Below are positions 1 through 9,607 of a stretch of DNA of 20,255 bases, in pieces. Origin of the DNA: Chromera velia (taxonomy: Eukaryota > Sar > Chromeraceae). The position numbers and the translations under genes are program-made. The stretch covers positions 13,762-34,016 of the forward strand of contig JAHBMJ010000344.1 in NCBI GenBank assembly GCA_018398765.1. The letters run 5' to 3'. The number at the start of each line of letters is the position of its first letter. Positions within the stretch are counted from its first letter, which is position 1. The notes under the pieces were generated by a model. It worked only from the letters and a program-made list of their open reading frames with translations, ran no database searches and was not told where the DNA came from.

Positions 1-2060
1 AGAGAGACTTGAAGGAGCGAGGAGGGAAGCATCTGCCGACCGACCGACCGACCCACCGAAGATCATCCACACCGTGAGCAAAACGACACGAATCCTCCAT
101 GGGACCTGCAGTCAGCCAATCAGTCAATCAGTCAGGCAGGCAGGCAGGCAGGAAGGCAGGCGGACGGGCAGAGAGACAGAGAGAGAGCAGGGAGAGAAAA
201 GAAGGAAACGTCAAAGGGAAAAAGCAGGCGAAGACGAGGCCACAGATGTCTTTATGGCGGAATGCAAAAGAAAGAAGACGAAGAGACGCAGTGCAAACAG
301 CCCCCACAAAAAGAAGGCCAACCACAGACTGTGCCGAATCCATTCCACAAAGCACTCCCATTCAGGTGCCAACACTGTCTTTCTCTCATAGAGCCGCAAG
401 TTGGCCACAACACGCACCATCTTTTGAAACACGACACTCCTACTTTTGTTTGACAGACAGACAGACAATATGGTTTCTTTCCCTCCTTTTCTTCAGACAG
501 ACAGACAGATCGACAGGAGAAACGTGACCAAAAAAAGAAACCATTGCTCAGGGCGCCAACGCGTCGTTCCCTTCCCTTCCCACTCAATTCAGATCTTTCC
601 TTTCCTTCCCGCTCAATTCAGATCGTTCCTTTCCTTCCCGCTCAATTCAGATCGTTCCTTTCCTTTCCCTTCCTTTTCGCTTCCTGCATGTCATGTCGCG
701 GTCGGGCTCTTCGAACAGAGAAAGCGAGCCCTCCACCCCGGAGAAGGCAAAAGAACAACTGCCCGTGGATTGACTCGTTGAAACTTTGAGGGAAAGATCC
801 GCGGCTGTCAGAAAGATAATGAAGTGATAGAGAGAGAGAGGAACGCGGAGCCACAAAGAGACATACGACTGTCTCTCTCTCTCTCTCACACACACACAGA
901 GGAAGAAAAAGGACAGTGCCCAGGCAGGGCTGGTGCCTGACTGACAGTATCCAGTCGAAAAGTGCTTGCATCTGCACAACCATGCAGGAGGGAAAGAGGG
1001 AGGGAAGGGAAGATCTACACATCATCATTATCATCATTCTCGGCACACACGTGACTGGAGTTGGTGTAACAAAATAAGGTGATTCTTTAGTTTTCAACCG
1101 GTTGCTTCGGACTGCTCTGATGAGTGAAAGAGCCCGAGCGTCGGGGGTTGGGTGAGTTTGAGTGAGAAAGAGGCTTCTTCCACGGCAGCCTCTGGGCGGT
1201 AGAGGGGTGCTCGGTTGGCGCCAGAGAGACGAGAGAAATCCTTAGGAGAAGAGGAGAAAAGGAGAGGAGAGAGAAAGACGGAGAAAGACAAGGGAAGGGA
1301 AGGGAGGAGCAGAAAAAACAGAGGAGAGCAGAGAAGAGAAGCACAGACAAGCTATGGGCAGAGAGAGCAGGAAGGACAGAAGGCGGCCTGACAGTTGCGT
1401 TTTGTAAAGGGCTTCTCGCCTGCAGGCACAGGAGCACAAGAGCAGACAGACAGGCACACGCAGACATACAAGAGAAAATGACAGACAGGTCACAAGGATA
1501 GAGGAAGAAGAAGGGGATGAGACAGGACAAAGAGGACAGCGTATTCGGGAAGAAGGATCTGCCCTTTTGTAACAGGCAGACAGGATCGAGAGCTAAGGCA
1601 CGGGCTCTTTTATTTAGCAGACAGGGTCTCACTTCTTTCCTGCGGCACCCATGCAGATGCACCACGCGACGAAGACTCAACATGCAGACGGAGAGACCAA
1701 CACGGGACATGCAGACGGACCATTGAAAGTTCAGTTGATCTGTTGGTCGATCGTCGTCGCCTTCCGACATTGTTTCTTTCTTACGGGACTCGGGTGTCTT
1801 CTACTCAAGTCCGGTATCGATCTTAAAAGAAGGGAGGGGCAGCTGGTCTGCTCGAACTTGCAAGGCAGTATAGTGTTGACGTACGTCTTGCAGCAATTAA
1901 GGGAAATTAGAACATGCAGTTACCGTACAAGTGTTGTGGTTATCAAAAATAGACGTGCCGTGGAAAAGGCAAGAAAACCAACCGACATGGAAGCCTAACC
2001 ACGTTAGGACGCGATCGATATAAGTGCAGATGAATCGGAATTAAGAACAAGGAGGATAAG
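1..2060. other. low-complexity intergenic DNA, no supported gene
   Basis: This stretch is dominated by simple sequence: CAGGCAGG and GACAGACA runs near 130-180 and 455-510, pyrimidine blocks at 570-680, (GA)n near 825-840, (CT)n near 873-885, and a strongly purine-rich block at about 1200-1520. Long open frames cross it on both strands, including one of 227 codons on the minus strand at 1087-1770. Their translations are Ser/Leu/Cys/Phe-rich products of the biased base composition and show no domain I recognise. I see no promoter, RNA gene or protein-coding exon that I can support here. Confidence 0.55.
583..669. repeat. 29-bp tandem repeat, three copies
   Basis: The word CTCAATTCAGATC begins at 583, 612 and 641, giving an exact 29-bp period. 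Each copy continues with a TTCC-rich segment. The first copy differs by a single base (ATCTTTCC instead of ATCGTTCC), and the third decays at its 3' end. It is a short minisatellite inside a pyrimidine-rich patch. No function can be read from it. Confidence 0.85.
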
Positions 2061-2560
2061 TCATGATAATGAAGTCCGGCTCACGCTCGCGCCACGACCA
2101 GCACACACGTCACATGGCCCCGGAAAGCGAAGCGGGGGGCACTTACCAAACTTTCCCCATGCATGCAGAGCCCACGAGCTTTGGTAAAAAAAAAAAAGCC
2201 CCGGAAAGCTCCGCTCCTCGTTGGCTCAGAAAAGCGTCAAAAATTAACCACCTACCCTCGTTTGATCCGCCATCACTTTCTGCCACTTTCTACCCTAGGG
2301 TATGACACCTAAAAAAAAAAAAAAATATAATTTAATTATAAACCCTAGGGGTATGTGTCACTCTGATTAGCTCTAACTCTAAAAAGTGGTTTTTTAAGGT
2401 TTTTAGGATGAGTTGACCTTATTTCTACGATAACACAACTTTTCAAATTAAATCTTATGACCTTTTATATATAGGAAAGTCAATTCGCTCTCTGAGGTTC
2501 ATAAACGCTCATGACGTCGGTTTGCAAACCTAATCCCCCAACCTGACCAATTTTTTGAAA

Positions 2561-2600
2561 CCTGTCTAAACCAGTCTAAACCTGTCTAAACCTGGTTTCA
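2561..2600. repeat. subterminal CTAAACC repeats of the 2295-3408 element
   Basis: CCTGTCTAAA-type 10-mers occur three times (2561-2592; the middle copy reads CCAG), followed by CCTGGTTTCAAA. The reverse complement of 3128-3180 carries the same series of words (CTAAACC, CAAACCCGTC, CAAACCTGGTCAAA). The two arms are therefore imperfect inverted repeats inside the element's ends. Subterminal repeats of this type are where transposases of several cut-and-paste families bind; that role is inferred here. Confidence 0.55.
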
Positions 2601-2738
2601 AATGGCTTTTGCATGAATATAGAGAAGATGCAAAGCAAACACAACCTAGCATTTTACCATGAAATATCAGACAAACCGATCATTCAACGAATGTAGGATA
2701 AAGTCAAGAACACAAAAGCTGCCTTCATTCTTTTACAC

Positions 2739-2866
2739 TTCAACAGACTTATCCAGAGGTGCAATTTCCTTTTCAAACGCCTGGTTAACTTGCTTCAATT
2801 CTCTATCTTCAATTTGTATTAAGCCGCCATCAATGTTTAGTGCAGTGGGTTTCCAAATTCCTCAAT
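2739..2866 (-). pseudogene. possible relic coding fragment inside the 2295-3408 element
   Basis: On the minus strand one frame reads, without interruption, about 40 residues of ordinary composition (around NIDGGLIQIEDRELKQ, then AFEKEIAPLDKSVEV, then stop). This stands out from the AT-rich, stop-rich surroundings. After the stop the same frame stays open for about 18 more codons. I do not recognise the family. It could be the remains of a protein once carried by the transposon, or a chance open stretch. There is no start codon, splice site or homologous copy to decide it. Confidence 0.2.
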
Positions 2867-3533
2867 CATGTGTCTGGTTTCCATGGAGAGGCGATCAAGC
2901 AAACAAAGATCATGCCGGGAAAGAAGAGAGGGGAAAAGGGGGGGGGAGGGGTAGGATAAGGAGAATGCAGCGGCTGCTGTGAATCGCTGTAAATGCTGAT
3001 GCGAGCGAGGCTATATTCCCTTCCTGAAACGCTCATACACAGAGTGTCACAGACATGGTCCTGTCGGCAAAAACATATATTAAAATGTGCTTTTAACAGA
3101 TTATTCACATACAGATTTCAGAAGTTTGACCAGGTTTGGACGGGTTTGAAGAGGTTTAGAAGGTTTAAGTCTGGTACGACCATGGTTTCCAAACCAATTC
3201 TAAACTTGATGTAGCAAATGGGTTTTAAACTTATCTAAACCTATCCTAACCTACCCTAACCTTAGCTACTTGACCCTATTTTAGCGTTTTTAAAGCTTTT
3301 CTAGCAAATTGAGCTCCAAAAATCTCTTTTAAAACATCAAAAATTTAAGTTTTTATTGAAAAACCTAACTTCAAACCTAGGGTACCCTCATAAAGTGTCA
3401 GACCCTAGTTTCTGCCAGTGCGTCGAAAGTAGGCAGGCGGTTTTAGCATGGTTTTATAGTCAGTACTGCCAGACAATACGTGTCGCACTCTTCCAGTATA
3501 CGTGTCAAGGAAGAAGGAAGAGGGATCGTCTGG

Positions 3534-3836
3534 TCATTGTTCTTTTGAAAAACTTTGAGACGTCGTTGAGTTGCCCTCTTTCGGGACTGCCGTCTCCGCC
3601 GGCCATCGATGATCGATCTCCATCCCTCTCCTCTCGATTCGCTCCAAGACATTCAACATTGTCAGCTGCACATCAACATCGGGTGAGATGTCGAAGCAAT
3701 GCACAGCTGTCTGCGACTGTTTGTGTGTCTTCATAGATTCTTGGAAAGTCGTTAAGCGCTTGAGCTGTTCCCGCTCTGTGTTTGCAGCATTCAGTGTCGA
3801 CTGGGACTGAAGGCGTACATATAGCTGTCCTTGAAT
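3534..3836 (-). CDS. possible minus-strand coding exon, unknown protein
   Basis: A minus-strand frame of about 100 codons ends with TGA at 3534-3536 and has protein-like composition: Gln/Glu/Leu/Arg-rich and mostly helical, with segments such as NTEREQLKRLTTFQESMKTH and VQLTMLNVLERIERRGMEID. It differs clearly from the Ser/Leu/Phe products of the neighbouring pyrimidine tract. Just upstream on the minus strand lies ATATGCAG (about 3837-3844), which would serve as a splice acceptor and make this a terminal exon. An ATG at 3843-3845 also opens the frame. I see no upstream exon in the purine-rich minus strand of 3990-4975 and recognise no domain. It may be coding or a coincidence. Confidence 0.3.
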   Translation of the reverse strand: MQGQLYVRLQSQSTLNAANTEREQLKRLTTFQESMKTHKQSQTAVHCFDISPDVDVQLTMLNVLERIERRGMEIDHRWPAETAVPKEGNSTTSQSFSKEQ

Positions 3837-3989
3837 GTCCTGCATATGCGTGGGGCTGGTATTTCTGTCTGTTTCTTTTCTGCCTCTGTCTATTCAGTTT
3901 GTTGATGCATGCCCGTCTCCGTCAGGAATTAACGTCTCTTCGTGAAAAAATGCGGACTGCGTCTTCTCCTGGCCTGGATTGGACCGGTC

Positions 3990-4975
3990 ACAATCAGTCA
4001 TGCTCACAATTTTTGCTGAAAAGACTCTCCTCGCTCACTTACTCACTCGCTCACGCACTCTCTTCCTCAATCCCTTCCTCCATCGCTTCATCCTTGCCTT
4101 CCTCCCCCGACTTACTGACTCACTCACTTCTTCGCTCATCCACTCACCCCCTCACTCTTTTCCGCCGACCCTCCCTACCTGCCTCCTTCCCTACCTGCTT
4201 TCATCCCAGCTTCCTTCGGAATCCCTCCCTCCCTCTGCTCTTTCGCTCACTCGTTCAGTCGCTCACTCACTCATTCACTCACTCACTCAGTCACTTACAC
4301 ACCAACCCGCTTGCTCACTCACACAGACACCAAGCGACATCCACTTACTCAATGCCTCTTTCACTAGCTGACTCGCTTGCTGACAGACTTCCTCGCTCTT
4401 TCTTTCTTGCTTAATGTCTTTCGTTCTCTCTTTTTTCTTTCCTCCCTTTTTTTATTCTTTGTGCTTTCCTCCTTCCGTCCTTCTTTCCTCTCTTCTTTGT
4501 TTCTGCACTTTCTTTCTTCCCTTCTTCCTGTCTTCGATCCCTGTTTTATTTCTTCATTCTTCCACTTTCCGCCTACCTCCTCTCTTTCTGCATGTTTTTC
4601 CGCTATTTCTTTTTTCCGTCCTTTCTCCAGTTTTTGTTTGCTTGCTCGTTTGCTTGGTACTTGTTTATCTACCTGCTTCTTTCCTACTGAGACTTTCTTT
4701 CCTTGATTCCTTCTTTCCTCCCTGCTTTATTCCTTCCGGTTCCTAACCTTCCTCCCTCTTTCCCTCCCTCCGTTCGTCTCTTCCATCTTCATCCCGTCCC
4801 CCCTTTCCTCCTTTCTTCCTTCCTTCCTTCCTTCCTTCCTCGGAAGTTCATCCCTCCCTTCCTCTCCATCACCCTCCCTACCTCCCTGCCAGGACCTGCC
4901 TCCGTCGCGCCCCCTCCTTCCTCGCTCCCTTGCTTGCTTCATGCTTCCTTCCCTGCTTCCTAGCCTTCCTCCCTC
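3990..4975. repeat. about 1 kb pyrimidine-rich tract
   Basis: For almost a kilobase the plus strand is very rich in C and T, made of TCACTCAC, CCTTCCTC and TTCCTTCC words, including a near-perfect (TTCC)n run at about 4817-4840. All three plus frames and one minus frame are open for long distances only because TAA, TAG and TGA are rare in such sequence. The translations (Ser/Leu/Phe/Pro) are not credible proteins. Such tracts can adopt triplex structures in other genomes; nothing here shows that this one does. Confidence 0.75.
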
Positions 4976-4979
4976 ATGA

Positions 4980-5464
4980 GTCATGATCTAGCCCATGATG
5001 ATAGGTCTCAAACTAGGTCTCAAATTCCATCCCTCTGTCTCTCCTTATTTTTCTCCCACTTTTTTGCAAAGATGTTGCAAAGTGGGGCTTGAAGCGGCAC
5101 CTACTGTCGCAGTCGGTGGCAGCTTATCCTAGAGCTTATCACGCTTTGATTAATTAGCCCTGAAGTCGCATGAAGAACGTTCAATAATCTTCAATTGAGG
5201 CTACAGGAAATTCATGAAAAAATTAAGTGAATGCTAGAGTGAATGATGGGTTAAAAACTCAAAGTTAAATAAACCATCGTCAAAAAAAAAATAAAATAAA
5301 AAAAATCATGATAAAAGAAGGATTATTCGAGATACTGTTCGACCACTGTGACATTTTATATTAAAATGATATTAAAAGAAAATCAATTCTCTTATCAGAT
5401 GTAGAAATATTTTTAAACATGCATAGCATAGCATTATGAAAAATTTAACCCATACAGAAGTATT

Positions 5465-5466
<2 letters not shown>
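4980..5466. other. AT-rich intergenic stretch, no gene seen
   Basis: After the pyrimidine tract the composition switches abruptly to AT-rich sequence with A-runs (for example 5281-5306) and many stops in all frames. No open frame, RNA gene or mobile-element end could be supported. Confidence 0.6.
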
Positions 5467-5498
<32 letters not shown>

Positions 5499-5526
5499 AT
5501 TAGGATCTAGATTAGGATTAGGATTA
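5467..5526. repeat. (TA)n run followed by TTAGGA-type repeats
   Basis: About 15 TA dinucleotides (5467-5496) are followed directly by irregular copies of GGATTA (5497-5526: GGATTAGGATCTAGATTAGG and two further units). The hexamer resembles telomeric repeats but is not the TTAGGG or TTTAGGG form, and only a few units are present. I treat it as simple sequence, possibly an interstitial telomere-like relic. Confidence 0.7.
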
Positions 5527-5660
5527 ATGTCCGGAGGATTGGCTTCCCGCCCCAATGCCGAATGTCCGACGTGCGGCTTCCAGGGAAAGCGCCTAGACAC
5601 ATCAGACCTCCCTGGCCGGCCCGCACAGGTCTAGCCTGTGTCGCGAACGGATCACATTAA
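5527..5660. other. short GC-rich patch with hairpin potential, unassigned
   Basis: Between AT-rich flanks lies a patch of about 130 bp that is clearly GC-richer (segments such as CTTCCCGCCCC and CCTGGCCGGCCCGC). It contains the inverted repeat CACAGG-TCTAG-CCTGTG near 5625-5641, and several further short complementary segments. There is no open frame of note, and it fits no tRNA, 5S rRNA or spliceosomal RNA signature that I can recognise. It may be a fragment of a dispersed repeat or an unrecognised structured RNA. Confidence 0.3.
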
Positions 5661-6196
5661 ACAGTCAATCACCTGTGTGTGTATGTGAGAGGGCTCACTC
5701 CATTCCAAAGCAGGGTTTGAAAGGGAACGATCTCAGAATTGCAGATGAATGGCTCGAAGCGAGTTCCATTCATTCATTTATTCATTCCAAAACCTCCCAA
5801 TATCCCATCCTCCTCCTTTTTCCCCCCTCTTTTGCTTCCTTTGTATCGCTCCACACTCTTTCATACTCTTTAATTCTTCCCTCTCTTTCTTTCTTATTTT
5901 TCTAAGTCTCCTGATGCAACTTATCTAACTCTCTTCCTAAAGCTTGACGAGTCTACAAAAAGCCTTTCTAAGCCTCACTAAAGTTTATACTTGTATAAAA
6001 AACAAGTTGTCGGTGGCTTTTGTCAAGCGTCAAAATGTCTGGGCAGCTTCTGCCATTATATATCATTAATTCAAATCTGAGTGAATCAGAATGTTCATCA
6101 TGCGCCTGGGGTGAAACCACCATGACTCTGAAAAACAAAACAGGGGACACTAAATTATGAAACAACTAGACCAAACAATTCTTGCGACCATGAGCA
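5661..6196. other. intergenic stretch, no supported gene
   Basis: A short pyrimidine-rich section (5760-5905) is followed by mixed-composition sequence. The small open frames present, for example 65 codons on the minus strand at 5968-6165, have no recognisable domain, no splice context and no coding bias. I see nothing else that I can name. Confidence 0.5.
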
Positions 6197-6443
6197 TACC
6201 TTTCTGCAGCTTTAACCATGCAGCCATATAGTGTGCATCTAGTACGTACGAGTAGCGTGTGTCAAGCAATTGTCATTTTTCTTGCTTTCTGGGGCCGTTT
6301 GCAAGCTTGTTTGCATCAGATGCATGAGTGCACCATAGTGTACCTTTCTGCGTAGCTTCAATCAGCTATATAGCGTGCGTCAACCAGTTGTAATTTTTCT
6401 TACTTTTCGGGGCCGTTAATTCGCAAGCTTGCTTGCGTCAGAT
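6197..6443. repeat. diverged two-copy direct repeat
   Basis: Unit one (6197-6321) and unit two (6341-6443) share the same ordered words: TACCTTTCTGC, AGCTT, ATATAG-GTGCGTC or similar, CAATTGTCATTTTTCTT versus CAGTTGTAATTTTTCTT, GGGGCCGTT, GCAAGCTTG and TTGCGTCAGAT or TTGCATCAGAT. The copies differ by substitutions and small indels and are about 20 bp apart. This is an old local duplication or two adjacent copies of a short dispersed repeat. It is not coding. Confidence 0.75.
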
Positions 6444-6887
6444 AATTTAATGATTGAGGGTTTTTTCATGCATGCCGCATCCCCATATATGAGAGGCGGA
6501 TCTAACCTAGTTTGTCGATTTGTTCCATCCTACGACTACCAGCGACAAAAATAGGCGTGACTTCGATCACCCTGATACAGCTGATCAATCGTGGCCTCAC
6601 AATAGGTCGGATAATCAAAAGAGAGAGAAAAGAAACAGAGAGGATGCAGGGTAGAACCTTCGAAACACTTCAGTTCTTTCATTGAAAAAAAGCTACCCTT
6701 TTAATTAGAAAGACTTTAATTGTGCAGAGGTGCATCCCATACGTCTTCCATCCCTTCAAAGAACTCCTGCTTTAAACACCCCATCAAAACTCTTTCTTTA
6801 AACTCAGTTCCCAAAACTTTTCTTATTCATTTGCTTGCGCTTTTACCCATCCCTCTTCTGTCTTCTCGCATTGCCAAAGAAATTCTT
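6444..6887. other. retroelement 3' flank, end not defined
   Basis: This region lies downstream of the minus-strand retroelement reading frame and would hold its 3' untranslated region. On the minus strand there is only a short T/A-rich stretch around 6680-6715 and no clear poly(A) or simple-repeat tail. I cannot place the 3' end of the element, and no gene is seen here. Confidence 0.4.
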
Positions 6888-7877
6888 TCAGTTTGCGCCC
6901 TCCCGGTCAAAAGACCCGGAGAACGCGGCCACTTCCCTCCTGAGCAGACCCTCCGAGTCGGGCTGGAAGGGGCCCCTTGTGCCCCTCCTGCTATGGATGG
7001 AGGACAGAAGGTTTGCTGCGACAAAACGCTGCAGAGTGCAGGACAAGAGCTTGTAGTAGCGGTCCATCAACCTTGCTTGGACTGCTTCGTCTCCCTCCCC
7101 ACCCCTCACCCTCCCTACCCCCAACTTTGCCACTTCCTTCAAAAACCTTACTACTCCCTTCCCTGGTCTTCCATAAGTTTCAAAAACAAGCGGCACAAAA
7201 CGGAAACCGATTTTGTGGTAGATCTCCCCGTACCTGTCATTCTTCACTTTCTTCATTCCCCTCGCTGCTGACCCTGCTGTTTTTGCAAATCGGCGCAGGC
7301 AGTTAGCATCGATGGAAAATAGATGGGTGACAGCAACGTCGGCGAGCACTGTGTCTCCAGATGGGAGCCCCGCGAGAAAATCGGGGCGTTTCTGTCTCTC
7401 TTCGACCAGACGGGTTACGGTAGACAGCCCAAGCTGCCCGAACGTAGGCTCTCTTGTCACGTAGCAGTGACGGAGGCCTTGAAGGAGGGAGCAAAAGGCG
7501 TCCTTCATTTGTCCATACCACCATCATACCCCCCCCCCTGTCCCACAGGTCTGTGCATGTTGTCCCTCCACGTCCAGCGGGGCTCCACACGCACAGATAG
7601 GGTTTCTTCTGATCTCTGAAATGGACAAGCCAACTCGGAGGCGAAGACGGATGGCTGTGGTAAAAAGGGTTAGAGAAATATGAGTCCAACCTGAAGACGG
7701 TATGGCTGTCAGCCAAGCGGAGGCGCCTGTGCCTGCACAGGATCACAGACGGGCCTTCCCTTTGGCTGCCAAAGTGGCTAAGAGCTTTTCCCTCTGAACT
7801 AGGTGCAGCGCTTCCATTATGAGGTGCTGCACCTCCCGTCTCTCCTACAACAACCAATCTTCCATTCTCTCCCCCCA
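6888..7877 (-). pseudogene. retroelement C-terminal knuckle and restriction-like endonuclease
   Basis: Past the RT stop, another minus frame reads AGTGASAWLTAIPSSG, TLFTTAIRLRLRVGLS and then CACGAPLDVEGQHAQTC. The last is a CxC...H...C zinc-knuckle of the type found between RT and endonuclease in these elements. A second frame change lies in the C-run at about 7530-7538. After it, a 206-codon frame (7508-6888) carries the nuclease-like core: LADVAVTHL (Asp57), KKVKNDRYGEI (Lys87/88/90) and FRFVPLVFETYGRPGKG (Glu110), the D...K...E arrangement of PD-(D/E)XK-like enzymes. It would cut the target DNA to prime reverse transcription. Assignment is from motif memory. Confidence 0.7.
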
Positions 7878-9363
7878 CTAAAGTTCTAGAACTCGAGGAA
7901 CCTTTCCAAGTTCCCGTTCGGTCCCCCCTCTACAATCAGTGTAAGCTTGCTCTGCCCTCTTTACCCAAAACAGACCTGCAAAGTCTGCCTTTGTTGGTGT
8001 TCCGAAACCCTGCTCTGTCAATCGGCTCCTCACTGCTGCAAAGGTGTATGCCGCGCAGCCTGCTAAGGCCGCTGGCGTGATAAAACGGAAGAAAGAGATC
8101 CTGAGTCCCCCCTGACACAACGGGAGATGCGCCTGGCTCTGCTTTTGGATCCATTCTTCTGGGTTGAGGCACATGCTGCGGGTGAAAGACTCCCCCAACT
8201 CCTTGTCTGCTCTTTCCCATACGTCTATGTGGAGTCTGTCCCCCATCACCCGCACCAAGTAGACGAGTTTGGAGAAGATGCAGTAACGAAACAGCAGGCT
8301 GCATCCCTTGGGAACTCCGTACCCCTCCACTCGCTTCCCCAGCTTTGTTGCTTCTGCTAGCTTCTTTTCGAACAAGCTGTTCACGAACGAGTCTTCACCC
8401 CCCCCTGCCCCCATCAACTTGTAGCCTTGTGTCGATACCTCTAGTCCTGGAGGGCGCTGTTGTGGGATCTCTCTCTCTGATTTCCCTCCCCAACTGGGAG
8501 AGAAAGCTGCGCTTTTATCCTTATCTAGATTGAGCGTCAGGCCATATTCTCCCAAAATTTCTATACAATCTGACCAGGTAGAGGTCAGACAATCAGTAGA
8601 GCTAGAAGGGAAAATGAGAGAGAGATCATCCATGTATGCACCTATGAAACATCCCGCCCTCCCGTACTTCTCGTGCAGCCTCTTTTGCAACTTTTCTAAA
8701 GCAGATTTTAGGCCAAAACAAAAAAGAAGCAGCCCTGCAACATCTCCCTGTTGTACCCCTTCTTGACTCATAAAAGTACGCAGTCTGCCTTTCTGGTTAC
8801 GAAAGAAGATCGGGACTGGCGTACCATACCAGAGAGAAAAGAAATGAAACAGCTCAAAAAAATGCTTACGCAGCTCGTCCATCGCTTTCTGTCTATCGCA
8901 AGTGTTGAATGCATTGTTTGCATCTATCTGGAGGAGGATGGAGTTAGGACAAAGCTGCAAACAAGTTTGGACTGCTCTAAAAAGTTTGTCTGTCCCTGCA
9001 CTCGTTCTTACCGCATGATACTGCAATGCCCCAAGGTGTTCCTCAAACTTCTCCCCGTACTCGATCAGGATTGCCTTTGTAACACATTTTTGAAGCACGT
9101 CCCCGATCGTGATCGGTCTCACCTTGTCATCTTTTAGGATGAGGGTAAAAGACCTCCTGCTTGCGAGCAAGCGAAGAAGGGACGGAGGGGCGTTGCCCAC
9201 TGTCAGTTGCTGAGCGACGGTGAAGAGGGCACACTGCCCTGCTATACCCCCCCCTCCCGATCCATCGCCTGGGAGAAAGAAATGAATGTGTTTATAACGT
9301 CACCCTGAAATTCCCTGGGCAGAGCCTCGGGCGGCAGAGCGGGCTGCTTGTAGGAGGGAATCG
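7878..9363 (-). pseudogene. reverse transcriptase domain (broken 5' end)
   Basis: The main open frame (9200-7878, 440 codons) carries a complete RT palm. Motif A is QIDANNAF (Asp93 of this frame), motif B is SQEGVQQGD (146-154), and motif C is YMDD (189-192) with both catalytic aspartates. A motif D-like GLTLNLDKDKS follows (220-230). Upstream of the first ATG the homology continues in frame (QCALFTVAQQL) until a run of eight C at about 9247-9254. There the frame shifts to the piece containing FQGDVINTFISFSQAMD, and then again to SLLQAARSAARGSAQG, which borders the inserted transposon. The protein would copy element RNA at a nicked target site. The frame ends with LGKVPRVLEL at a stop before the knuckle and endonuclease, so the copy cannot make the full protein. 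Confidence 0.85.
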
Positions 9364-9582
9364 AGCGTAAGCTCTACGAGGAGGCACTTTGAAATATAGA
9401 TGTGGTCGTCGAACGACTTTGCAGTAGCAATCTAAGCTCTAAAACATTTAAAACGAACTCCAAACTTATTTTATAAGCAAAAAAAGTTCTAAAAAACAAA
9501 AAAATGACACTTTTAGAGTATTGGTTAAAGGTTCTTACTCGGTTCAAGCTTAAAAACTATACGTCTCTACCTCTAGGTTCTT

Positions 9583-9607
9583 AGGTTCCTAGAACCTAGG
9601 TTCTAGC
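9583..9607. repeat. subterminal palindrome, left copy
   Basis: The 25-mer here contains the perfect 18-bp palindrome CTAGAACCTAGGTTCTAG and recurs exactly at 10506-10530, about 220-250 bp inside each end of the nested transposon. Just inward, CCAAGAACCCTAAAAAACC (left) corresponds to GTAAGAACCATGAAAAAC read on the opposite strand at the right, so the arms are imperfect inverted repeats. This is probably a transposase-binding or hairpin-forming subterminal repeat. Confidence 0.75.

Larger units (their letters stand above)
2295..3408. mobile_element. AT-rich non-autonomous DNA transposon (hAT-like ends)
   Basis: The left end reads CTAGGGTATGACAC (2295-2308). The right end (3395-3408), reverse-complemented, reads CTAGGGTCTGACAC, so 13 of 14 positions match. 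Directly outside are TTTCTACC (2287-2294) and TTTCTGCC (3409-3416), an 8-bp duplication with one mismatch. Eight base pairs is the target duplication length of the hAT superfamily, and an end of the TAGGG type fits. Inside the ends are subterminal repeats built from CTAAACC words: left arm 2561-2600, and the inverted counterpart at about 3128-3180. No transposase is visible, so this looks like a non-autonomous, partly decayed copy of about 1.1 kb. The superfamily is inferred from end structure only. Confidence 0.6.

Noticed and set aside
1087-1770. 227-codon minus-strand open frame
   Set aside because: It lies on the complement of a purine-rich low-complexity tract; the product is Ser/Leu/Cys/Phe-rich without domains, as expected from biased composition.
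2048-2070. AAGGAGGATAAG before an ATG, resembling a bacterial ribosome binding site
   Set aside because: The window is eukaryotic (phased GT-AG introns), and the following 80-codon frame has no domain or coding bias. The match is chance.
3238-3270. CCTAACC-type words resembling telomere repeats
   Set aside because: They are irregular and belong to the CTAAACC subterminal repeat arms of the 2295-3408 transposon.
3979-4984. Several overlapping long open frames of 85-210 codons on both strands
   Set aside because: They exist because the tract is nearly all C and T, so stop codons are rare. The translations are Ser/Leu/Phe/Pro repeats.
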